Made by a program: the position numbers and the translations under genes. The notes below the pieces were generated by a model that worked only from the letters and a program-made list of their open reading frames with translations, searched no databases and was not told where the DNA came from. From Teratosphaeria epicoccoides (lineage: Eukaryota > Ascomycota > Dothideomycetes > Mycosphaerellales > Teratosphaeriaceae), in contig JADDMT010000032.1 of NCBI GenBank assembly GCA_021401465.1, forward strand, positions 124,001 through 188,000: 64,000 bases of DNA. The letters are read 5' to 3'. Below, piece by piece: positions 1 to 10,992 of the stretch (its first letter is position 1; each line of letters begins with the position of its first letter).

Positions 1-2
1 GG

Positions 3-3000
3 GTGGCACGCATGGGCAGTGTGAACAGAGCTAAGAGGACTGGCCCGCAGTCCTCGGTTCCATCTGGACCCGACGCCCCTCGAGTCAGCACCTTCACAGC
101 GACCACCCAATCGAGAGCGAACAAGACCAAGAGCCTGTTGCCTTCGACCAGGACTGATCCAGACACGCCGGGTAGTGGGAAGAAGGGTGGTCAGAATCGT
201 GCGCACACGCCATCATCGTCCGGCAACAGGCGACAGTCGACGATGTCGGGTCGGGCGAGCGGCCTGGGTGCCCGCACAATCTCACCGACTGATGCCCGAA
301 GATTGAAGAGGCAATCGATGTTGATGGCACCGCCGTTGCCAAACACGAACCTGACCAAGGACTATCCTCTCACTGCGACACCACAAGACGATGCACCGGA
401 TCCATATCCAAAGCCCGAGCTACCACGCATGGCACAGCCGTCGCCCAGTTTCATCCCAAGGAAGATGAGCACAACCGGCTCCACACCGTCGTCGGAGCGC
501 GCATCCCCAGTGGGCAGGCAGTACGGCTTTCCTTTGGCGGCGGGACCTCCCGGTATCCTGACCCAAAGCAACTATGCGCCTTCTCTGAGCACCAAGAGCA
601 GTTACCAAAGTCTGGCCTCTCTCAACACCAATTTGTCCGGGTCCAAACTCCCGACGCCCAAGGCCAGGCAGGAAAGCTCTTCGCGCACCGAACAATATGA
701 GCGCGACGAGGACGGCGAGGTGGTGCCACCCGTGCCTGCTATCCCGAAGGCATATGAGAGCCCCATGGAGCAGAGAGACGGATTCGACTTTCACAGCGCC
801 ATCCTGCCGAAGCCAGCAGGCTTGACCTCGAGCGATCACAACCCCTGGGGTAGCTCCGATGGACCACGGCCTCCATTGCCCACAGACGTCGCGCGTAAAA
901 AGTCGATAGACTCTGCCAGGCCACCTCATAAACGAACGAACACCATCGGCAGCAATGCGAGCAGCAACATCGCTCTAGCTGGAGCAAAGAGCGCCAATAG
1001 AGCACAGCCAGACTCGACTGGCAGGAAGAACAACAACCTGCAACCGTTGCGCTTACCACCACTCAACTTGCCGCCGATCAATGCCCCCACGGCCGACAGA
1101 CTGAACCGCAACTTCCCGCGACCGACTGAAGAGCTCGAGTCACGGCCCGAATACGCGTCCACGCGCACTCCAGAACCGAGACGGGTGGCCAAGACTCCCA
1201 CAACGCCGATGACCGCAAGCAAGGCCTCATTCTTTACGCGACGAAAGCACAAGGACGACTACGATGGCAAGCAAACCGCGATGCGAAGTTCGAGCAGCCA
1301 CTACACGCTCAGAGACTTTAAGGCAGATCCTGATGCTCATGACAATATGACGAGATTCTATGACGACTCGGACGTGGAGCTGAGCAATCCGGCGGGGGTG
1401 CCGGTGCCGAACGCGAGACATCAAGCGATCACCCCATTCGCGTCTGGGTCACTGCCGAAGACGTCAGGCGAGTACACCAGGCTGAAGGGCCGCCCAAGCG
1501 GCGAATATGGCGACGAGCCCATCGATTTTGCGCAATATGCCAATCAAATCGCTGAGACCCTGGGCCTGCACGGCGCCGGCAAGCCGCATGGTCCACGGCC
1601 ACGAACGACCGGGGGTACCGCAAAGTCGGTTGGCACGCCCAGCTCCATTGAAAGCCCTGTCGTAGTCGTGGAGCAAACACATCAGCTGCCAGAGCCGCCA
1701 AAGAAGGAGGTCAGTGGCCTCAGGAGGAAGCTCAGTCTGGGCTGGAGGCGGAGCAGTAGTAAAACCGCCAACCATCCGGAACACAAGAGTAGTCCGCAGA
1801 CGCCCCACCATGAAGACTCATTCGAGAATGTTGAGAGGATGGATGAAGTGGAGAAAAGGAAGCACGCAAAGTTGCAGAAGCGACAGAGTGAAATGCCGCC
1901 GCCCAAGCTCCCCGCAAGCGCGACTTGGACAGGAGGGTTGACATTGGGGAATGTCCCGCACCTGCCGAACAACAGCAGACCAAGCTTCGAGCGCTCGGGA
2001 TCGAGTGCCAATGCTAGCAGGCGAAAGAGTGTCGTACCGGCATCCAACAGCATCGACGCCAGCACCACATCGACGGCAGCTGAGTCGTCTGCACGGCCTC
2101 AGCCTCAACAGACCGCGGCGGTCACACAGAGCAACAAGTCTAGGAGCTTGCATGCTGAGCAGCCGCAGCCTGTCGACGCTCAGCGTGCTATTAGCTTGGC
2201 CCAATTCGGATCCAGCAATGTTCAGAACGGCCGGCCGGCCCGCGCACACAGACTCTCAGCGGTGCCAACCAGACACAAGTTGGCCGCCTCCACAATTTCC
2301 GCGACCGTGAAGGACAAAGATGACCTGGCTGCAGATGACGAGATGAAACGGCTGTCTCAGAAGCGCAAGGACGTCGACTCGGCGGCGCGTGAATCAGAAG
2401 CGCTGAAGGCGAGGGCTGTCAAACGCCCTGCTATGTCCCCAGACTTTGTCCTGCATGACGCGAGTCGCGTCGGAGGCGCAGCCCTCAACATCTTCGAGCG
2501 AGGCGAGGTCGTGGACTACGAGAAGGATGGCGTGTACTTTACTGGCACCAAGAATGCCAAGAAGATCATCGGCGCGATGTCGCCGGAGTACAAAGGCAAA
2601 GAACCTCCTTCCGGCAATTTCGGCTATGACGATGAACGTGGCGACTACAACATCGTGCTGGGCGACCACCTGGCGTACAGGTACGAAGTTGTGGATGTGC
2701 TCGGCAAGGGCTCGTTTGGTCAAGTCGTGCGGTGTGTCGACCACAAGGACGGTGGTGTGGTCGCAGTCAAGATCATCAGGAACAAAAAGCGTTTCCATCA
2801 GCAGGCGCTTGTCGAGGTGGGCATTTTGTCGAAGCTCGGGGGTTGGGTAAGTGCATCCATCTTGAAACGCTGGACCGATATGCTGACTGTGCCTACAGGA
2901 TCCGGACGGCTCCTTCGCAACGCTTTCCATAACCGGCTCCTTCTACTTCCGCTCCCACCTTTGCATCGTCACGCCGTGTCTGTCGATCAACCTCTACGAG

Positions 3001-4137
3001 TTCATTCGTGCGCACAACTTTGTCGGCTTCTCTTTACCGCTCATCCGCCGCTTCGCTCGACAGCTCTTGGCCTGTTTGGTCTTGCTTCAGCAGAAGCGCA
3101 TCATTCACTGTGATTTGAAGCCCGAGAATATCCTGCTCTGCGAGGCACGCAAAGCGGACGTCCGCGTCATTGACTTTGGCTCTTCCTGCAAGGAGGAAGA
3201 GAAGGTCTATACCTACATCCAGTCCCGTTTCTACCGTAGTCCGGAGGTCATCTTGGGATCTTCGTATGGGCTTGGCATCGACATGTGGAGCTTAGGCTGT
3301 ATCCTTGCCGAGCTGTGGACTGGCTACCCGATATTCCCAGGCGAGAACGAGCAGGAGCAGCTGGCGTGTATCATGGAGATCTTCGGTCCGCCGGACAAGC
3401 ATCTGGTCGAGCGGTGCACACGGAAGAAGTTGTTCTTCGACTCCGTGGGTAAGCCTCGTGTCACTGTCTCCAGCAAAGGCAGGAGGCGTCGGCCGAGCTC
3501 AAAGACTCTGCAACAGGCGCTCAAGACCGACGACGACGCTTTCATTGATTTCGTTGCCCGATGTTTGCGATGGGACCCGGAGAGGAGGATGAAGCCAGCC
3601 GATGCCATCAGTCATCCTTTCATCACAAACATGCCGCTCAACCAGCGCCCAGGCATCCCAGAAGAAGCCCGCAGGCCCAGCGCGAGAGTTCGATCAGCTG
3701 CCCCTGGAGCAATTGCCGGCAACGGCCCGCAGTCCAGCAGTCCGGTCAAGAAGAAGGACGGCAACGCTTTTGCCAATGCGCAGACAGCTGTCACCCCGAG
3801 CAACAAGCCCAGAGCTCTGCCTGAGACGCCCCAGACAGCTGTACGCAATGGTAACTCAGGAGTCACCGCCGCAAACACGCAGTCTTCGCCACAAAAGCGC
3901 AGCATGGATCCGAACAAAAGACACAGCATTTTGGCATCTGCGGGCGGCTCCGCGGCAAACACTGGCAGTAAGAGGATGTCGAATGGAGCTGTGCTTGGGG
4001 CCGGTATGATGGCGCCGCCACAACCTCAGCAGCAGCAGCAGCAGCAGAAACAGAGTGGTAGTCTAGCGGCTATGGCGGCGAACGCCAGCATGAGTGCTGG
4101 GCAAGGTGCTTCGTCGCAGCGGTGGAGAGGGGCGTGA
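3..4137 (+). CDS. pom1: DYRK-family protein kinase (Pom1-like), 5' partial
   Basis: Exons 3..2846 and 2899..4137, about 1360 residues visible. The frame is open to the left edge, so the true start may lie outside; the first ATG is at base 12. Roughly the first 890 residues are disordered and rich in Ser, Pro, Arg and Lys. The kinase domain follows: glycine loop GKGSFGQVV, lysine in VAVKII, catalytic loop HCDLKPENILL, DFGSSC, and the DYRK activation-loop signature YIQSRFYRSPEVILG with its autophosphorylated tyrosine. The 52 nt phase-0 intron interrupts the kinase domain, and splicing restores continuous kinase sequence (DPDGSFATL and on). The C-terminal tail is basic and low-complexity, with a glutamine run near base 4030. 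In fission yeast Pom1 forms cortical polarity gradients that control division plane and size; that role here is inferred. Assignment to the Pom1/DYRK2 branch rather than another DYRK is likely but not tested by phylogeny. Confidence 0.9.
2847..2898 (+). other. Intron in the DYRK kinase gene
   Basis: 52 nt, GTAAGT donor and CTACAG acceptor, phase 0. Reading through it destroys the kinase domain; removing it joins two kinase segments in frame. Confidence 0.9.
4024..4050 (+). repeat. CAG repeat encoding polyglutamine
   Basis: Short perfect CAG run inside the C-terminal tail of the kinase gene. It gives seven consecutive glutamines plus flanking ones and may vary in length between strains. Confidence 0.85.
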
Positions 4138-4814
4138 ACGGGACCCCAGCATGGAATATAATGTTGAGACTCGCCATGGGAAAAATCATACACGCACGTG
4201 TTTGTGTGTGTGTGTTCAACGCAAGCAACAGGGGAATCGAGCTGGGTGCGGGTCGCCTGTTGAATCTTTTTCCCCCTCTCTTTCTTCGCAAAATTATACC
4301 CCACCGGTCGGATATGAGGACGGCGAGCATCTTTCATGTTTTTTTTTATCTTTGGCATGACTGGGAAACGGCGGGATGGTGTGGAAGTGTATGCATCGCC
4401 AAGTGTCTTTTGCGATAAGGGGTTACGATGGGTATGAGGAGGAAGAGAGAGGGGAAGGTGGTGGTGGTGTGGCTGCTGCTGGTGGATCTGCAAAGTTGGT
4501 GTACAGAACGTGTGTATATATGGAAGCCGGCGATGATGAATTGGAGCGCTTTTGGACGTGGTGTGATGGAGGAAAGCTGCACGGTTTCCTCAGGCTTCCC
4601 AGGTGTCTTGAGCGGTAGTGGATATCATCAGCATCGGTGCTGTGAGTGCTCGAGCATCGCTTGCGGCTTGCGCTGATGAGAAGAAGGTCGGACGATCGAT
4701 CCTGCACGAATGGAGCCACTAGCTAGACAGAGAGCTGGCACGATGGGGTGGGTGTCCATAGTAACATACATACACATACATGCCTTCCACCCACCTACCT
4801 AAATACCTACCTAC
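4138..4814. other. Convergent 3' intergenic region
   Basis: Lies between the 3' ends of the kinase gene and URB2. It holds GT- and T-rich tracts and a degenerate CCTA/CATA simple repeat near 4760-4818. No supported gene seen. Confidence 0.6.
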
Positions 4815-7800
4815 CTACCCACCCCTCCACTTCCCGAAACTCTTATACTCCTCGTACAACCCCCTCAACACCGCCCTCTCGCTATTACTCATCGCCGCGC
4901 TCAGAGTCTTGATACCCTCCTGATCACTACTGACCTCCATCGCTTCCATCATCGCCCATAAGCCCGGCATCAGCGCTTCCTGGGCCCCCTCGGCCAGCGC
5001 GCCAGTGAGGACCTGCGCGCAGTAGTGATGCAGCGCGTACGGCACGTACTGTCCGATTCGGGCTTGTGCCTTGCGCGCCTCGTCTACGAGCTCGGATTTG
5101 GTGGTGGTGGTGTTGCTGTTGCTGTTGCTGTGGCGATGATGGTGGGGAGGGTTGCAGAGGAGGAGGAGGTTTCTGGAGAGGAGTCTGGCGTGGTGGGGCT
5201 GAAGTTGCTTGGATGGTGGGGAAGAGGAGGATGGTGAGGATGATAATGGTGGTTTTTGGATGAAGAAAGGGGTTATGAGGGTTTGGAGGAGGTTAACCAT
5301 GATGTGCATGCGGTCGTAGAGGCGGGAGCGGTGCTGTTGGAGGAGTGCGGTGAGGATGCTGCAGATGTCTATGTAGAGGATGGTGAGGTGTGGGCCGTGC
5401 TGGGTGAGGTGCTTGAGGGTGGCGACCATGGCTTCGATGGTGTACTGGTTGGTCATGAATGGCTTCTGGCGGAGGATGGTGATGATGCAGTCGCAGGCTG
5501 CGCGGGCGGTGGCGAGGTTGTCTGCTTGCTTTGCGATCACAAGCACCTTTTCAAAGATGGCTTGCCCAGTGCGTGATGGGGATGCTGCTGAGCCTTCAAA
5601 GTCTTCTCGAGTCAGCGATGACAATGTCGTGCGCAGGAGTCGCGTTGCCGGAAGCGAGCTTGAAGCTTGCAGGTAGTGCTGGAGGAGCTGCAGTCTTGAC
5701 CGAGACTCTGAAATGCTCAAACCCTTTTCCATAGCATCTAAGACCGACACGTGGTCCTTGGGGTCTAGTTGGTAGTCCAAAAGGAATATCGTCAGCCGCG
5801 CCACCTTTACGAGGGATTCCGCATCGTGGTTCAAGTCTTTTAGACATAGCACTTTTAGACACCGCACTAATAGTGATTTGCGAGCATCAGCCGACGAAGT
5901 CTTGCTCGCACTCGGCTCGGGCTTTGGACCAAGGATCTCCACGAGGTCAATGGCAATTACGAGCATTTTTCTGTGACTGTCCGCCGCTAGTATTGCGGTT
6001 GGCACACAGAGCAGAGCATCCAGGACCATCTTGAGCCCAAGCTGAGCAGACAAGTCATTGTTCAAGTCGTTCTTCTTCACTGCCTCGCTGCACTTCTGGA
6101 GCAGTCCGTCCGCAAATGCATTAAGGGCAGCTTGATCGATACATCGTGCAGCTAGGTCCTTCCGTAGCCGTATCATGTTAGACAGAAGCGGCATAATGAT
6201 ATGCAGCGCCCGTGGCGCACCCTCCCCGCCTCCATGGACTGGTGCGTGCTCTATGATCGAGAAGGCCACGTCATATAAAGCGGAGATCATTGCTGCGGGT
6301 TCATCTTGCGTTTGAGCGGCAAGTAGGTGCGTTACGACAAGTTCAGTGAGTCGCTCTAGCAGCCTTTGCAATTTCGGAGTCGCATGATACCTGGACCATA
6401 GACCAATGCCGCCGCGCTGATGCTCCGGATTCGCCAAGCGCCAAAGAATCGAGGAGTCTGTCAGAATTTTGGAACCTGGGCATGGCAATTCCAGTAGCTT
6501 GATCATGACTAAAAGTCGTCGCTGGAGGATCTCTTCGCCCTCCAGGTGAGAATGCTCCAGAGTCGCGACGGCGTCCAAGATACGCTCGCGCTGGGACATC
6601 TTCAACGCGGCCGTAGGTAGTTCTAGCAGAATATCCAGGCCCAACTTCGAACAAGCTACATTGGCGGGTGATTCACCGAGGTGTACGTCGCGATCCGTGT
6701 AGTGAGGCGGTAACCACGTCAGCGTAATGCGGACGATCTGCTCGATGACATCGGCGTGAGACTTAGCCAGGGCGGTATCGACAACACCTCGGATCCACTT
6801 CATCTCTTCTTCTCTCCGATCAGCCTTCAACTCGCCGGCGCCAACCGTGTCTCCCAGCCACTGGGATAGCGAATCGTTGCGCCTGCTGTCCGAAAGAAAG
6901 TCGAAGGCTTTGGGGTGTCTCAGAAAAGAGCCCAGGCGTTCTAGAGGCATCGCCCGGGCGATGCTATCTAAAATTTCTCCACTCTGTTCTCGCCGAGTGT
7001 ATGAGTGCGTGAGGCTGCAGAGCGCGATCAACCAGGACTCTGCGCAAGCGGCAGCATGTCTGGCTAGCACAGAAGCGTCCTTGTCTTTATGAGTTGTTTC
7101 GATGAGGTGTTCCAAAGGTTTCACAAGTCTTGAGGAGAGCACGACAGCGGCCCATTGAGTAGGTAGATTCTGTGAGACATGATGGGGAAAGGTAACCTTG
7201 GCATTGGAGGCCTTGTCAGAGTCACCCTTTATCCATTTTTCGATTGAGTCTTCTGATGCATGCTCTGTTGCCCACAGTGGAAACCACAAGCCAAGTAGCC
7301 TCTCGAGTAGGATCCAAAGTTGAGGGCATGGGATACGGTCGGTAGTCTTGGCGATCTTGGCGATCGAATGTTGCTTGGAAGCGAGGAGGAGCGCTCTAAA
7401 GAGATCATCGAATCGCGGCCACAAACCGTCGAGTAGCTCTGGTGTGCGGATCCCATTCAGCAATGCACTCAGCACTGTTGAGCTAGCGGTGATCTTGAGT
7501 AAAGCCGCACCCAAGTTCTCGTGCCCTTGGACCCCAGATTTGCTGATGAGCGCTTTGCCATGCTCATCGATCAATTTCGCGATCTCGTGTTCTGTGAGAT
7601 GCTCTTCGACGAGCTTTCCAAACGAGGTATCGAGCTCAAACCACACAGGCAACACTGTGTCAGGCCAAGCCTTCAGAAGTTGTTCTACCCAGAGCTCGAT
7701 GAATGTCAATATGCGTCGGTCCTGCGCGAACGCTTGCATGATCGGAACAATGATCGTATTACTCCGGCTCACGATGGGCCGTCCAAAGTAAGACTTAGTC

Positions 7801-9083
7801 GTCTCGTGTGCGAGATCACGCTGCATTGCAGAGACTAGCACGGCGTCCGAAATGTCATCAAAAAGTGCTCTTGCAGCTTCCACATTCGTGTACACCCTTG
7901 CGTCAAACCTGATGACTTCTTCAATGAGCTTCCAATCGATATGGCGTCCAGTGCTTTCGCTGACCGCGTCGGTGTCGGATTTTGCATGGGACACCAGCAG
8001 CGATCTTAGGAATCCTGTGGACAGTATTGGTTGTCTGCGCCGAACCACCTCCAACATGCTCCGCAGAGCCTTCCGGAAAGACTGCGTATTAGTGTCAGGT
8101 GCTACCTTGAGCAGAGCCAAGAAGAGTGCCTCAAGCCACGGGCCCTCCTTGAGCTTTTGACGAGGTGTCATTGCAGGAGAGCAGCGCAATGCGATGTCCA
8201 GCAGTGCGGCCAGATTTTGCGAAGAATACAAGCTCGCCAGAGGTGCAAGTCGACCATCCAGTCGCAAAACATCCGGCTGAACTGCTTTTCTCGACCCTTT
8301 GCGCAGCTCCTGACCGTCGAAGAACGCCGTTCTCGCAGGCATGAATACATGCTTGGCGAGAAGCGATTCCAAATCCAGCAGATGGGAGCCAATTACATCT
8401 TTTTCACCACGTCTGCGTTTTAAGGACTTGCTCGATGCACCTTCCGGCGTGACTGCAACAGGCCTGCTCAACGTGCCGAGGACGACAACAGATTCACTAG
8501 CGGCAGCCAGACAGTATTTTGCAAAAGCTTCAACATGGTCTGAACCCGGTACACGTAAATGCCATATCTGTAGTGCCGGGCCCAGCAGATCGTATTGCGA
8601 CACGGACATGGACCATTTTAGTCCAACCGCGAGAAAGGACGCTGCATCTGACGCATCGGCGCTCAAATAAGCCAACAAGGGTGCGCCTCTCTCACCGGCA
8701 GCCAGATCGAGAAGCAAAGTGAATGTCGAAGCGATGCTTTGATACAGAACTTGACTGTCCTCGTCTTTCCTGCTGTATGCGCTTTCCACAATCCCGAACA
8801 GCTTCACCGGTCCAAGTAGCGTCGCGAGTCTCGCGGGTGAAAGCAGTCGAGATGCGAATGCCAGCAGCTCCCATACCTTGCGTTCACCTGAGGCACCAGG
8901 CCGAATATCCATCTGCTCCAGCAGCCATTTGAGAACCATATCTGCTCGAGCAGGGTGGTTGCACAGATACTGCGCTTCCCGCAGTTGTGAGTTCAGATCC
9001 GGAGAATTGCCCAATGCCTTCAGTCGCTGTAAGGACGAAGCTGTGGCGGCCATAGCGCCACCGCTTCCTTCAGTGGCCGCCAT
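4815..9083 (-). CDS. URB2: Urb2/Npa2-family ribosome biogenesis protein
   Basis: Single uninterrupted frame, 1422 residues, close to the usual size of Urb2. The open frame reaches one codon further (9086), but that codon is GTG; ATG at 9083 is used. The protein is helical and leucine-rich throughout, as in HEAT-like nucleolar scaffolds. The C-terminal 200 residues carry the recognisable Urb2/Npa2 domain: a VNLLQTLITPFF-like helix, ARLLSRNLLLLCNPP, then YVPYALHHYC, LMPGLWAMMEAME and the terminal LRGLYEEYKSFGKW. A His/Ser/Asn/Thr low-complexity insert sits in this domain (plus-strand bases about 5095-5190). In yeast Urb2 acts in the nucleolus in early 60S assembly (27S pre-rRNA processing). Tail-to-tail with the kinase gene; the promoter lies in 9084-9652. 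Confidence 0.88.
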   Translation of the reverse strand: MAATEGSGGAMAATASSLQRLKALGNSPDLNSQLREAQYLCNHPARADMVLKWLLEQMDIRPGASGERKVWELLAFASRLLSPARLATLLGPVKLFGIVESAYSRKDEDSQVLYQSIASTFTLLLDLAAGERGAPLLAYLSADASDAASFLAVGLKWSMSVSQYDLLGPALQIWHLRVPGSDHVEAFAKYCLAAASESVVVLGTLSRPVAVTPEGASSKSLKRRRGEKDVIGSHLLDLESLLAKHVFMPARTAFFDGQELRKGSRKAVQPDVLRLDGRLAPLASLYSSQNLAALLDIALRCSPAMTPRQKLKEGPWLEALFLALLKVAPDTNTQSFRKALRSMLEVVRRRQPILSTGFLRSLLVSHAKSDTDAVSESTGRHIDWKLIEEVIRFDARVYTNVEAARALFDDISDAVLVSAMQRDLAHETTKSYFGRPIVSRSNTIIVPIMQAFAQDRRILTFIELWVEQLLKAWPDTVLPVWFELDTSFGKLVEEHLTEHEIAKLIDEHGKALISKSGVQGHENLGAALLKITASSTVLSALLNGIRTPELLDGLWPRFDDLFRALLLASKQHSIAKIAKTTDRIPCPQLWILLERLLGLWFPLWATEHASEDSIEKWIKGDSDKASNAKVTFPHHVSQNLPTQWAAVVLSSRLVKPLEHLIETTHKDKDASVLARHAAACAESWLIALCSLTHSYTRREQSGEILDSIARAMPLERLGSFLRHPKAFDFLSDSRRNDSLSQWLGDTVGAGELKADRREEEMKWIRGVVDTALAKSHADVIEQIVRITLTWLPPHYTDRDVHLGESPANVACSKLGLDILLELPTAALKMSQRERILDAVATLEHSHLEGEEILQRRLLVMIKLLELPCPGSKILTDSSILWRLANPEHQRGGIGLWSRYHATPKLQRLLERLTELVVTHLLAAQTQDEPAAMISALYDVAFSIIEHAPVHGGGEGAPRALHIIMPLLSNMIRLRKDLAARCIDQAALNAFADGLLQKCSEAVKKNDLNNDLSAQLGLKMVLDALLCVPTAILAADSHRKMLVIAIDLVEILGPKPEPSASKTSSADARKSLLVRCLKVLCLKDLNHDAESLVKVARLTIFLLDYQLDPKDHVSVLDAMEKGLSISESRSRLQLLQHYLQASSSLPATRLLRTTLSSLTREDFEGSAASPSRTGQAIFEKVLVIAKQADNLATARAACDCIITILRQKPFMTNQYTIEAMVATLKHLTQHGPHLTILYIDICSILTALLQQHRSRLYDRMHIMVNLLQTLITPFFIQKPPLSSSPSSSSPPSKQLQPHHARLLSRNLLLLCNPPHHHRHSNSNSNTTTTKSELVDEARKAQARIGQYVPYALHHYCAQVLTGALAEGAQEALMPGLWAMMEAMEVSSDQEGIKTLSAAMSNSERAVLRGLYEEYKSFGKWRGG

Positions 9084-9652
9084 CACTGGTTCTCTCTCCT
9101 CTGCCTCGAGCTTGAAGTGTATTGAATGTCGATCGCCCGAACATTTTGATAAATCAGCTCGCGCCAGCCGGAACGGTGCGGGCGGGAACTAATCCACATT
9201 TGCCTTTCACCGACGCCGACCACGAGTGGCGCTCGCCTTGCTCGTTTGTACGCAGAAGCGCATTTTGCGTCACTGTTGACAAACGGAAGTCGGCGAAGAC
9301 TTCCGCAATCCATACAGAACCATCCCGTGCTCGATTCTGAATCATGACGACGACTTCTCGCACGAATCCTCGGCCTCCCCAAGAGTCTCCAAGACCGCCT
9401 TGCTTTTGGTCCGCATAGGCGCCTTGGCAGACACCGCTGTAACAGCCACCAAGCACCTGTGCAACGAGGCGAGAGCCCCAAAAGAAGCATGCCTTCTTGG
9501 CACTATACCGTCATTTGGAATGCGGATCCGAACCAAGGCCTAGGCAGGTAGGTCTATTTAGCCGAATGGATGCCGGTTCAAACAGGTAGGGAACTACTTT
9601 AACTCGTAGCATACCTACGGTCTTGGGAAGAAGGTCATAGCAGGAAGACACG
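9084..9652. other. Divergent promoter region between URB2 and the PEBP-like gene
   Basis: About 570 bp between two divergent starts. Open frames on both strands here show no domain or plausible start and are treated as chance. No RNA gene or repeat seen. Confidence 0.55.
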
Positions 9653-10557
9653 ATGAAGTTCGGCACCTCTCTCGGCCTGCTGGCGCCGTTCGTGGCATTG
9701 GCACAGGCGCAGACGCCGTATGGGACGACGCCTGCGACTGATAATTCTCTCTCGGTGACTTATAACAGCTCCACCATCTATGCTGGTGAATTGTTCTTGC
9801 CGAGCTGTGAGTACCCATCTCCTGTCTCTTGCAGTCCACGAAAAGCTGACTGACGCAGCACTCGGGAACACACCGCACGTCTCAAGCACACAAAAGTTGA
9901 ATGGCACCTATCTCCTTCTCCTCGTGGACCTTTCCCTCAGCGCCTCCAGTGCCGCCGTGCTGAACGGAACCGGCGGTCTCGCACACGGACTTCGCTGCAA
10001 TGGCACTACACGGCTGCACTGGGCTCAGGGTAACGTCACGCAAGCTTCAAATGGCACGCTATTGACCGACAATTATCAAGCCATCTCCGTCTACAGTAGG
10101 CATTCCCTTACCAATAGAGCTTGGATTATCGTCTGCTAACATAAATTTCCAAGACACCCCCAACCCACCTGCCCGCAATCCAACCCCCAACGTCTACACC
10201 TTCTATCTGTTCGCGCAACCCTCTAACTTCACCCTCCCAGCCTGGGACGCAGGTCGAGATCTCTACTCCACTTCTGCAAGCGGTCGCCGGAACTTTTCCG
10301 TCATGGCCATAGCCGATATGTACGGGCCGCCTGTGGCAGCGACGTACTTCCAAGCGGCTGCCAACGGTACCAATGCTACTCAGGCGCCACTGATGCAGCT
10401 GAATCAGTCGTGCGGGAGCACGTTGAACACGACGAATGTGACCAGTTCGAGTGGCGGCACTGTGTCGACCAACGGTATGTCCAGTGGCAAGGCTGTGGAG
10501 GCAGGTGTGTGGGTGTTGCTGGCCATAGCCTCGGTTGTGATGGCTGGGTTCTTGTAG
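9653..10557 (+). CDS. Secreted PEBP-like protein with predicted GPI anchor
   Basis: Exons 9653..9806, 9859..10095 and 10154..10557, giving 264 residues. The N-terminus is a signal peptide (MKFGTSLGLLAPFVALAQAQ). The middle resembles the phosphatidylethanolamine-binding protein fold: NGTYLLLLVDLSL, LHWAQGNVT, then YNTPNPP followed by VYTFYLFAQP, matching the PEBP pattern of a proline pair followed by a hydrophobic strand ending in Gln-Pro. Many N-glycosylation sequons (NGT, NVT, NFT, NTT) fit secretion. The C-terminus is Ser/Thr-rich and ends in a hydrophobic segment (VWVLLAIASVVMAGFL), typical of a GPI-attachment signal. Both introns have GT/AG ends with branch-like CTGAC or CTAAC, and the PEBP motif is only continuous after splicing the second. 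Probably a wall- or membrane-bound protein; ligand unknown. Confidence 0.78.
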
Positions 10558-10992
10558 TAGCGTGATGGGCTGCTAGTTGTGGATCGACTGGCGTATATGT
10601 GGCATCGATAGGCTTGACCATTGTGATGTGCATCAGAAGAGAGTTATGGCTACCAGATGTCGATTGGCAACAGCCAGCTTTCCTGCGGGGCACCAAAGGC
10701 GGGTTCCTGCAAATGCTTGCCAAATTGCAAGACCTTGAAGCCTCACTGATGCTCAAGGGCGGGATCGAATCTTTAGAGACAGAATAATACATGTGATCGA
10801 GGGAGGATCGCGCCGCTGCAGGGACCATGCGCGGCGCATGTCTCAGAACGACCCCCACGATTTCAGATGCGGCCAGCTTTTCACACGTGCGGCTGTCGCA
10901 TGAACCATTGACACCTACACATCAATGCTGTTCCAATAGCATTCTCCCTAACCCCCGCAGCTCCCGCTGCTCTCTCCCACTCCTGCTTCATC
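10558..10992. other. Intergenic, 3' of PEBP gene to 5' of ERV41
   Basis: 435 bp. The last part is C/T-rich, as common before fungal start codons. No gene supported. Confidence 0.5.
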